Below are positions 1 to 12,100 of a stretch of DNA of 28,361 nt, piece by piece; the first letter of the stretch is position 1, and each line of letters opens with the position of its first letter. Source of the stretch: Ichthyophonus hoferi (lineage: Eukaryota > Opisthokonta > Ichthyosporea > Ichthyophonida > Ichthyophonidae). The stretch lies in NCBI GenBank assembly GCA_002751075.1, contig NAOQ01000145.1, positions 49,129 to 77,489 of the forward strand, read 5' to 3'. The translations under genes and the position numbers were made by a program. A model generated the notes under the pieces. The model was not told where the DNA came from and did no database searches. It saw only the letters and a list, made by a program, of their open reading frames with translations.

Positions 1-707
1 AAAAAAAAAACCCCGTAATTGTCTTTTTTTTTTTTTTTTTTTTTTGAAAATTTGATAATGTAGTGAGAGAGAGCCAAAATATTTCTGCGCTAACGTTGTC
101 ATACACCCCGCTTTGGAGTTTTTGTTTCAAAAAAATTTAAAATTAGATTTATAATTATTATATTATTGGTTAGTGTAATTTTTTTTATAGTTTTCACCTT
201 AGTCTACTATTAAATCATGCATGATCGGAGATGTGATTGGATTGTAAAAGAACATTGGATTTAGTATAGTGTTATAATATATTATGATATATGACCTAGG
301 TTTGATGCCATTAATTGGCAATATTGGGCCCAAAAGTGCAAATAATTTCCAAAATACAACAACAGAGAAATGTAGTACAGTAACTATCCATCCCATAGGC
401 CAAAAAAAAGCCAATAAACACATTAATAACTGATAAAATATCACAATTCTCTATAAAACGGTTTGATCCTAGATGTCAAAGACCTATTATATCCAATCAT
501 GGGCTTGTTATAACCTAATAAGGAGTGGAGCTTACTAAAATAAGCGCATTGAATGCATGCCATGTCCTTATATGGGTGAAATGTTACGTCAGTATGACAC
601 CATCATTAAGTCCTACAATACCGAGAGTCGGGTAGACGAATTAGGGAGGGATAAGCTAAATGCCAGCATGAATAAAACTATATTATGATAATGTAAGTTT
701 AGCTCAC
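1..707 (-). other. Partial intron after exon 52
   Basis: Starts at the donor of exon 52 and runs off the left edge. I found no in-frame minus-strand exon with usable splice sites. It holds a 22-T run (24-45), seven CCAAT/ATTGG pentamers, and a stretch at about 539-688 with higher G+C that is open on the plus strand. Confidence 0.75.
24..45. repeat. Poly-T run (22 T)
   Basis: Homopolymer in the left-hand partial intron; the window also opens with ten A. No adjacent element boundary is visible that would make it a retroposon tail. Confidence 0.9.
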
Positions 708-811
708 CTTTTGGCGAATACCATCTAGTTTTACAGCATACTGAGCCGCAGGATCAGCCCCATTGGTCGGCACAAGCAACGAGATTTGAACCAGACCAAG
801 ATGGGCCCAGG
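708..811 (-). CDS. MDN1: MDN1 exon 52: linker, last exon in window
   Basis: Acceptor TGCAATAG, donor AAG|GTGAGC, 104 nt, ends in phase 0. Encodes AWAHLGLVQISLLVPTNGAD and PAAQYAVKLDGIRQK, a clear match to the conserved midasin LGLLQIQTWLPQ...DPAVKREYKL segment. This anchors the 3' side of the model. Confidence 0.93.
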
Positions 812-3800
812 CTATTGCACAAGATGTTTAGGATAAAGTAATATAACCCAATAACATTAATAGAAATGTCAACTAGATAACTATTTTATTATTAATTGAA
901 TATATATATAATAAACTACAATATATGGTAATACAATAAAATATAGCATAGTATTATTATATAATTATTAAAAAAAAAAAAGTTTACCATATATAGCATT
1001 ATACGTCATCATATATTATACTTACAATACAAACATACATACATACACATGCACACATAAAATACCTTCAGCACATCTAATCGAATCCCTATCTTCCCTA
1101 TGGTCATCTGACACCCTCCACTCGATCGCACCAATCACAGGCTCCATCAGAGTATCCACCAATAACCTAACCGATTGCTCCTTGCAACTACGTAATACGT
1201 GTCTCACTCCTTCACACGCTATCTTAACTTGCATACTGTCTTCATTATTATTGCCATACTTAGCGCTATCGCAGCAATGATTAGACACTGACGCGATCAA
1301 GATTTCTAAGTGGCTAGCTAAAACCGCATGGGAGCTCTTATTGGCCAGTTGCTTACGTAAACAGAGAGCAACAGTGGCAAACATACTAACCAATGAAATC
1401 CAGTTACTGGTAGGCGTTTGATTGGCTGAGAGAAGAGGAAGTCAATATTATTGGTTAGTCGAATGAAGTATATAAGAATATATAGGGATCAATCGAAAAA
1501 CCATAACACGACATGTTATTGGATGCTATTTTTAGCATTTATAACAGTCAATAAAATAACATAGCGATTAGCTATCAAATGCGCTTATTGGTTTATAATG
1601 GGTTAGAAAATAAAAATAAAAATAAAGCTATTCAATGACATTAAACCAATGAGTTCTTATTGTATTTTAAAACATACATATAATAGAGTATAGATATTAT
1701 TGAGGTGCCCTACCCTGCAATCACATACATACATTAAATTACGAATTATGTCCAAATTTCATACCTTAAATATTATTACTGCTAAAAAAAGAGCATACTA
1801 ATAGGATAAAAAGGAGTTTGAAAATTTATAATTTCATACGTGAAATGTAAATATATTTGTATGTATACATGGATAGTATCTATTTCACAAGTTTTTAAGT
1901 GGTGATATTCATAGTAACATATAGAGCATCCAATAAGAATAGCTTGTAAGATAAAATATATCCATTCACAGATATAGCAGTTTATAAGCACTCACCCGAT
2001 TGCTCTTTAGATCTAGCCAATGACGAGGCTATTAAATCAGCTAATGAACGTAGTTGATTACTCTTAGCAGTAACGTCCTTTATGGTTACCTGTTGAGCAG
2101 TACGCACGGTTGTCATAGCAACAGCTTGGCAAACGGGTTGGACCAGTCGACCCGGCCCGGAAAGGGTGGAGGCGGCCCGGTAATCATCACGAACCTTTTC
2201 TAATGATCGATATTCTACAAAGAATAGAGAGTGGAGGAAGGTCAGCAGATGGTTATGGCTCATTTAAAACTTAGGGTAATAATATGATGATAATTAACCA
2301 ATTGCCTAATTAGAAAAGACTATTTTGCTATGGAATAAGTATGAGAGGGACATAATTTAACCATTAGATAACATACAGAAGATTATGTAGGTATATATAT
2401 GTATATATGTATGGATGCGTACTATACCATATGCTATACTGTTATGTTATGTTATGTTATGTTATGTTATGTTATGTTATGTTATGTTATGTTATGTCAT
2501 GTCATGTTATAGTATACCTAAAGCCACATATGTGAATATAACAGTTGATATAGTGTAAGGAAAGGAACATATAATTTATATCTGAATATATAAAATAGAT
2601 TAGTACAATCTAACTATAAATATATCTATAAATATATCTTACCATCTGTTTCAGCCAATAAGAGGGCTTCAGCCACAGGCCGAACTATCTGATAAGCGGA
2701 GAGGTCACTCATAGTTGAATGCCAGAGTCTATGATGATTGGAGAACAGCGCATCAGAAAGATAGGCATCCAATGGACACGTAGCTTGCTTGTTATCCTCC
2801 GGGGACCTACAGGGATGAAGTGTTAAAAATAAAATAAAATAAAATAAAATATTATAATATCTTAATCATATTATATTATGTTATGTTATGATATATTTTA
2901 ATATATATAAAGGTGTCTATAATCCAAACACAGAGAGGGCAACCAATCGTATTTCATACCATGCACTAATCTTCCATAAAAGGCGTTGGAATGGAACGAT
3001 ATCATTGGGTGGGCGTGAGGTGCCCAATAAGGATCGCGCCACGTGCTGTTGGAGGCGCTGCTCTAAACCAAGCGGAATGACGGGGATCTATAATCAAGTG
3101 TATATTAGTGGTCAAAATTACATTATATTTTTTGTTTCCTATTAACATAAAGCCGTACTAGCTAAGCAGTGGTTATCTAATAACATCCTATACTATATAT
3201 ACATATAATATGGTCTAACATACAGGGATAGATATACAACTTACTTCGCTTTCAGGCTTGTTAGCCGCCTGATGGGAACGATAAAGGGCTGAGAAGTGAA
3301 GTAATTGGCTGAGCAGTTCATGCTCCTCTATAAGACTGTTTGATTGGGCAAAATGGAGAGTTACTTATTGGTTGATCTATATTCATATAAGCACATACAT
3401 CAATATATACACACGCACACACACACATATATATATATATATACACACATAATCCTATACATATACATACATACACATAAACACACACATATATACCTTT
3501 CATGGTCGTGTATAGGCCACAACTCTAACTGAGCTATTTGGGCCGGGTCAAGAACACCAAGATTCGACTCGGTAGTGGGAGGGGGCAAGGAGGCTTCCAG
3601 TCGAGATGGGATATCAGATAATGTCACCTGAAGTTGGGCACTGGTTTTGGTAGTATCTGTCGGTGGTTAGATGTAGTAGGATATAAGGATAGAGTATTAG
3701 TTAGTTGTATAGATATATACTATACTATACTATAATATAATACATACTCTATATTATACTATACTATACTACACTATACTATACTACACTATACTATACT

Positions 3801-6800
3801 ATACTATACTATACTATACTATACTACACTATACTATACTATACTATACTATACTATACTATATACTCTATACCATACAATACTATACCATATTATACTA
3901 TAATATAATGCAATATACTATATACATACCTATACTATTACTTTCTTTCCTTTCTACTTCATCTATGGAATATAAGGTCGCCAGTGAATCAGCAAGATCC
4001 TCTCTATGAGCTTGTTCATTGGATTGGACTACAGGATGGGAGCCGCCAACTAGCACCCAATTGGGTAAAGGATTCCAAGCCTCTATAAAGGGGGGAAAGA
4101 GGGTAAACGGAATTAGATAAACAAATAAATAGATATGTTATGTTATGATATTAGTCCATACAGATACAATACAATATAATGAAATATCATACAATATAGT
4201 ACATACAACATAATATAATACAATACTATCTAATGCAATGCTATCTAATGCAATGCATTACAATACAATACAATACAATATATTATAATATAATATACCA
4301 AAATACAATATACTGCAATACCATATAATATGTACTATATTATTACATACTATATACCAAACTACTACATAATATATACTATCCAATCACATACCAGTTT
4401 CAGAGGTACCTTTCATTGGGTCGTATCGCCCACTCAGTGCTTGTAAACGGGCCTCAATATCGTACAAGGATTGGCTGGATAAACCAGTGGGTCGCATACC
4501 TATATATGGTTACATAAGTACCAATGGGATAAAAAAATAGAAGGATATGATTGGTAGAGGTCAAATAGTGTGGGTATATGAGTAGCCATCCTTATACTTT
4601 TAAGTATTAATATATATATACATTTAACACATATGACGGAAAAACTATGAAACTTAATGGAAAGCATTAATCTTATCATTCAATTTATTATTATATAAAA
4701 TTTAAAAATATTTAACAACAGTAGGGCACATATGTACAACATATTGATCAATCACCAGCCAGCAATATACCCTATCCAATCACATTTTATATTTATCACA
4801 CCTACCATATTTCCATAGGGCCCTCTCAGGAGCGTCAACGCCAGTGCCTAGATCATTGCTCATATGGGATATCAAGGTGACGAGGTGAGTAGGTAGTGTG
4901 ATATTACTGGTTGTCGTTAGGTGAAGAATGTCCCTTAGTAACCACCGCCATTGTGGGCACACGTGGTCTGCCACAAATGATTGGCTATTGAAGGCTTCAT
5001 AAAATTTATCACGTCTGTATATAGTAATATATTGTAAGTATGGAATGCAGAGAAACACACAACACATACATTATATATATATTACAACACTAACATACTA
5101 TCAAACTTACCTACTATTATAAATACATACTATCATACAAGAACTAAATATGTGCAATAACTATGTAAGGTTATAATAAAACCGAATAAAAACTTACCTA
5201 AAGAACACGTGCTCCAAAAGTGGCAAGTGGTCTGTGGTGATTGGTGCACACTTTTCGCCAAGCAAAAGATCCACCAAAATCTCATCCAATGAAATAATCA
5301 AAGGATAAAATGTCTTGACACTATTTATAGTAACACGGGCTGAACTTAGAGATCCATTATACAATCGGTAAGACGATTGAGTTAAAGTCAGCTGAGTGGC
5401 AGCGGTGTGCATTGAAGCCTCATAGAATACTTGCTCGCGATGAATCTGACAGTGACAAAAAAGTATTAAAATTAGAAATAGATTATTACTGGTTAGCCTG
5501 AGTCATATATAAAATATATTATACATGTGTGTATATCTACAACTATGTACATTGTATATTATAGTAGAGTATAATATATTCCCATATTAATTTACTATAT
5601 ATAAGCCTACCTGTGACCCTCTAGAAGTCCACACTAGTAACCTGGCTGCTAGATGATCACACTGTTTCCATAGTAACTGGGCCTGTTCAACCAATGGGCT
5701 ATTGTTAATGGCAGCCTGCACGCGATCTGATTTGGTCTGACCGATGGGTGCAGCTATTGGCAGAGAGGTAAGAATGGTGCTGTCTAATCCAATCATATGG
5801 GAAAGGGTCTGTCTCGCCTCTAGTAATTGGGTTGACAGAGGGCATTGGGCAATACGCTCAAGGCTCCATAGACCATTGGTTTTCAAGTCATTGAGAGGTT
5901 TTGATAGGCTGGCACTAGCAGAGAGCACGTGATGTAGATATTGTACACGTGTGTGGTAGTCAAAGCTGGACACTTTTTGAGCAAACACACTGTATATATC
6001 GTAGTATATATAAATACATCAGAGAAATATAGCGCATAGATGGGGAAAAAGAAGATATATATTAGCCAATCATTTTGAGATATGCCATAAAGGTTAATGG
6101 GAAACCTATACGTTGACAGCAGTATTCTAACAACGGCTTTTTATTGGATAAGAATGTATCTGATAATGATTAGGTAACAAGTGAAAAAGCATGACCTTTA
6201 GCCACTCTAAAACCGACCTGTACTGTGCTATTAATATAACCCAAACTTACCGCATGGCAATATCAGCACGGGCCATCAGATCCATTGGACATTTTCCATT
6301 GGACAAGTCATCAGTGGTGAGGACGCCATCGAAGTAGGTGGCAGCCAATGAGGAGGAATCAAGAGAGGCCAGGGCCAATGGCTCCTTACAAAGGGCAACT
6401 GTGATTGGATGGTAGATGTTAGGTATTAAATAGCATGGATATGTATGCCTATTTATTGGTCCATAATGGATTAACTATTAATTAAATTAAAGCAGGTTTA
6501 ACTCAGGATTACAAATCAGGAAGAACCCATAAAAAAATAAAAAATAAATATACTAAGTAAACATTCACTACACGAATCATCTATCTCTAATTATCACTAG
6601 TCCATTTAAGAAGTGCATATATAAGTAAAATAATAAAGGTATTTATGATACATCAAATCGTCATACATGCGTCATACATGTAGACCACTCAATAGCTAAA
6701 TCTATATAAAAGTAATCATACTCCTTTCCAATCAATCAGTTCTATTATAAATTTTTAAACCAGTTACGTACCGGTTTTGGGATTACCCTCAGCCAATAAT

Positions 6801-9099
6801 TGACTACATGCAAGGTGTAGGAGGTAGGCTCCCTGCATGCACACATTGGCTAGTGTTGAGTTTTGCTTCCACAACTGACCACTCACACGGAGGGGATAGG
6901 CACCACCCAATAGGAGATTCATGTCTATAAACAGATGGAACGGATGGAAATGATTGGAAGATATTATTAGCTTATAACGTATACAGGTAAGTGACTATAT
7001 TAAATTAAAAATGCCATGTAATCTGGTATTGATATGAAATAACACAATATAATACATTATACTATACTATACTATACTATATCATACTATAATCTACTAC
7101 AATACAATACAAGACAGGTCCATGTAGGAGTGATTTAAACATCCTTCACACTTTTTAATACAACACATACAAAGTCACCCACCCTTGCCACTGGCGGTCT
7201 TAACAATGTCCTCGATTAAAGAAGCTATGCGCTCTCTCTCCTCTTTGTTTCTTCGACTACGTGAATACACTTCCACGCATGATAATAGCACCATATCCTG
7301 CCAATTACCACCTCGTTCAACAAGCTCATTGGCCAACGCACCAGCATGAGTAAGATCCTACAATGGGATACGTTTGTTAAAAGAAGATCTGTAAGTCAAA
7401 TTATAAGTGGATAAAGCCCTTATAAGTTATTATTGGCTCATAGGGTTGATAAAGATTTTAGGCCAATTGAAAGGTCTTCATATATCCTAAAGAGGTTTAT
7501 GGTCAATTTTCAAAAGGGGGATATGTGCGATATATTTAATGAAGTGATTATATTCCATCATACAGAGGGGAGGAAAAAAGTTATAGTTACTATTAATATA
7601 TCTACCAGTAGGATGATGTGAAACTATCTTTTAAAATTAAAACTTTTTAAAAGATTTTCAGCTCCAATCAAGTATGCATATATATATATATAATTATACC
7701 ACTACAGGTACCATAGTATAGATCAAACTATAAAGACTAGATTACAATTAAACGGTAATTATAGTAATAGTAACAAATAGTAGTGGTTGGCTGTAGACGA
7801 TAAGTAATTCGTGATATGAGCATACTATAATATAGCATAATATGATAGATAGCTTTACTGCAAGCAAGTAATAAACGGTAAATAATAATCAAAGGCTGAT
7901 TATATTACCTTCATTTGCACCCATTGGCCGTCACTAATTCATAATTAATAACTAATGATAGATAATTAAGAACCAGTAATAAATTATAAAAACCTTTACT
8001 ATAATGCACACGGACTAAGCCAATTATATTATACCAGTTTAACAATATTGTATCCCTGGGAAACCAGAATCATTTTTTCCCAATGGAATTAGTGCTATTC
8101 ATCAGAAAATATGAAAGATTCAATGATAAACCAAAAAAAAAAACAAAGTAAATCAAAAAGTGAAAGAAATAAAGCAAATTAAGACTTGTTTGGCATATAT
8201 TTACATACAAACCAATACAAATAGAGATTAATCTACATACTCGAGAGGTGAGTGGTGAATCGGAGGAGGGTCGGACGGTCTTCTTCACAGCGGTATGGAT
8301 GTTGATCAAGGTCTGTAATTAATTAATAATGTTAATTAATGCCTGGGTATTATTAATTACTATTAATTAATAAGTATAATAGCCAGTATGTGAACCGGTC
8401 TATCTTACAGGTCTGTGTAGATTGGCTTAATCTTAATAATATTCAATAGTGATTGTATTTAAATTTCCCGTAGTCAAACTACACAACCAGCCCTTCGATA
8501 AGTATCAAGCCTAAATTAGAAATACCTGGATCACTCAGAGGTAGAAATACTACTATATATAGGTAGACCAGGCTAACTAGAGTGCTGGACCATTTTAAAT
8601 TTTGTGTTTTGGATTCGACTTTTGGCAAAACATGCGATATAACACCCTAATAGTATTTAATATTATATCACCTAATTTCATAATCATCAATCATTTACTT
8701 CAGGCTATCGATCACAAACCATAGCGACTAATCTAGGACGAGTCCAATCAAATTATGCAATTGGTGATAAATACTAAATATGGTCTCAAAAATGTTAAAA
8801 ATCCCATAAATACAGTTACCAAATAGGGTAATATATATATATGCAAATACATCATTAAATAAAAACACCCAATCAATGGGGGCACACGTGCAGATAAACT
8901 ACTCACTTCGGCCATTAGCCTATTAGCTACCCCTCTACCCGCCAATAGAATGTGAAGGTCTCGAAGGTTAGGATCGCATCCATTGGCCACTTGCAAAGCT
9001 CCCATCATTTCCGACTGGTGATCTAGGATACAGATCTAAGATAGATTATAGATGATAAGGTTAGGATAATAGATAAATATATATTTGTATTAGTATGAG

Positions 9100-9139
<40 letters not shown>

Positions 9140-12100
9140 TGTAATAGTAAATAAAAGCCATAAAAGCATCCTCTACCTCATAATCATTATTATACACCAA
9201 TTCACTATTTTTCGACACTATACTATACTACATTGGACAGCATTTTCACATACAATACTATCTTGCATTATATGGAAAATTGCCTATTAGAAACCTCCGT
9301 CCCTCTCCCATAACCCCCCTGTTATCCAATCGCTACTTACTTCAACGCCACGATTACGCATAGCCCTTGAAAGTTCACCATATCTGGGGTCCATGGCGAG
9401 AATCAACCTGAAATTCGGGTGAGGATGCACAGTTTGTACCACCCCCTTGGCCACCCCACGCTCACTTACTACCAACACTCCATTGGGTTCCAAGAGAGGA
9501 TTCAATCGGTCAAGGACAGAAGGTGAGCACAGGTTGGCATTGTCAATCAATAGCCAGTGGCCTGTGACGTAGGCAATAGGGTGTCAATAGGGAATTGTAT
9601 ACTATTTTCAAGTCTTCCTCAGAATTGGGAGATTTGTTTGTGATAGTTATGAATAGAGGGCGGGCGGGGGGGTTTATAACTAACTTAATGAAAATTTGAG
9701 GAAATAATTACCAATGGAAATAACGGATGTGTATATATAAATAGACACCAATACGAACATTAAAAATATATAATCTATTACAACAGCACAGTAAGATAAT
9801 AACTAGAACATAGTAATATAATAAATATAATACAATAAGATAATAACTATAACACGGCAACATAATACCTAAATAAATCAGTATAAATATAGTGCTTCTA
9901 TTTTTAAAAGCATCACAATTAAAATTATAACATACTAAGGTATGCGATCAATGTGTTGAATCACAAAATGTTATTAATCAAGCCAATTAAATTGTTAATC
10001 ATATATACTGATAGCGTGATCAAAGTATGGGAAGGATTTGATAAGTATTAATAACTCTGCAAACCATTTTGATAATAGAAGCTAGATCAATCATTGGGTA
10101 ATTATATCTATATATAAGCATGGCACAGGTACAAAAATATCTATACCTATACCTAAGACCAATCACACCGGGATAGGATCAAAATAATCCAATCAAAATA
10201 ACACGAGTCACCTCTAAAAATAGGAAAGATATGCCATTGAAGCATTATCGTGGAAACAAATAACCAGACCTAATTTCAATTCATTTTGATTGGTCATACA
10301 CAGAGGGGATTTAAACTAATCTTACTATACCTTGCTGTAGAGCAGTAACAAGAGCCCCATCCATCCATTCAAACTGTCCACGTGCATGACCGCTTTCCAA
10401 TTGGCTGAGAGCCTAGGTGTAAGAAGAGGGTAAAAGGGCAAAAGGTTATTAATTGCACTCATCAACAATCAAGCGAAGCATAATAATAATAATGTTATAA
10501 TGTTATATAAAAAAGAATGTAATATAACATATGGAGGGATATTTACATAATCATGTACGTAAGACGTATGCAGTAGACACGTGCACACACATGTGAGCAG
10601 ATATGTACCAATCATAACTAACCACATACTTACATATATATATATCCATGTTGCAACTTACCTTCAAACTCTCTCTCAGGGTAGCGGGGGGCAACAGGTC
10701 CGAATCGGCCAACGACATTACGTTAAAATCAAGGGACCACGTGGTGGCCACGTGCTCTATTTGACTTAGAAGTTGTTCTAACGATTTATGCTGAGTGTAG
10801 TATAGGTTAGATAACACATAGTTTCAAAACCGTTAACCGGTAAGTTCATTTGTAAAATATGCCTTAAAAGATACTCATGGATTTACTGATAATTTTACAA
10901 TGCTACATATATGTGATCAATTTGGTAATAACTATTTCTATAAGAGGCAATTACAAATACCTCCTCGGTCGTGGATTGGTCAGCTATTATGTCCTCATTG
11001 GCTGGAAGTGACGTCACTGAACAGGTTATGGTTCGCAGACAGTCATGAAGATTCTGGATCGCATTAAAGGCACTGATTGGAAAATTAATTATTAAGGTAT
11101 TAGTATAATTTTAAATGTATCAATATATTGGTGGATGCAGCCAATGAGAGTTGTGAAAAAATGAAGGAGTAGTATAATATTGTCATAGGTAATGTAATAG
11201 TTACTATCATACTTGTTTTAATATATAATATAAAGTCATAATGTCTATAGCATGTGGTCCCACAGGCCTCTTGGATAGCATAATATACGTCACATGTTAA
11301 TACACGTCACATGTTAATATACGTCACATATTACATGCAAGATGTAATATGTGACGTATAACCCCATGAAAACATTATTTGATTGTATTACACTGTTTAT
11401 TGATATCACGGCAGGTATCAGACCTAATCAGTTCCAAACATACACATTCCTAAACGGTACTGAACATTATAATTGGCTTAAAACCCATATATATGTAGTA
11501 TCTACTATTTTAGTAGCATTTATCATACAAATAAACTAACAAACATACATTTCCTATATTAATACCCATATACATATACATATAGCATATATTATCATTC
11601 ACGACTCACTAATCACCAAGAGCCATTAAAGATATTACCTGTCCCCATTGGCTGTATCCCCGGCCAATATAATTGCCTCACAGGTTACTAGGACTAATCG
11701 TTCTGCAGCTTCTAAGACCAGGCGCCTATGACGTCCCACATCCACCTATACGAACATATATTAAAATTAGGGACCATTTATTATTGGCTGGTTTTGCATT
11801 TGATAAAACGAACAGGAGTTATCAATGGCCTAATAATTAAACAGAAGTATATATTAAAAATGAAGATATATTTTAACTGGTCAATACATCAATTGACAAA
11901 TAAACAATCAGGTATAATTATAAAATAACAAAATTCATGGGATCAGGTACACTTGAAATATTTACTCACTGAAAAGCACCATACACTATTAATATATAAA
12001 AATATATAAATCTGTATCGATATATATTGTTTACCTGTTCAAATCCACCCAATAGATCTGTCGTATCCACAGAGCTATTCATAGCAAACTCATTCAATTG

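Noticed and set aside
1-45. Poly-A/poly-T at the left edge as a retroposon tail
   Set aside because: No target-site duplication or element body can be seen; a plain homopolymer is the simpler reading.
199-444. Minus-strand 81-codon frame that looks membrane-spanning
   Set aside because: It lies in the AT-rich partial intron, has no conserved motif and its hydrophobicity follows from T-rich DNA.
541-640. A possible minus-strand midasin exon in the left partial intron
   Set aside because: No acceptor/donor pair gives an open frame in the needed phase 0 that matches the expected linker sequence.
3245-3330. Alternative exon 47 starting after TTATAG at about 3330
   Set aside because: It puts the exon out of phase with exon 46 or creates a stop; the CAATCAAACAG acceptor keeps one frame on both sides.
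7433-7621. Plus-strand 62-codon frame in the largest intron
   Set aside because: No recognised family, intron-like composition and no promoter or splice context; one frame of this length is expected by chance here.
8907-9017. Alternative exon 36 starting after ATCACCAG
   Set aside because: In frame, but it drops residues ICILDH that continue the conserved RGVE-I junction; the TTATCTTAG-type acceptor at 9036-9037 fits better.
11351-11539. Plus-strand 62-codon frame beginning in the right arm of the hairpin
   Set aside because: Translation has no family similarity and sits wholly in intron 31; treated as chance.
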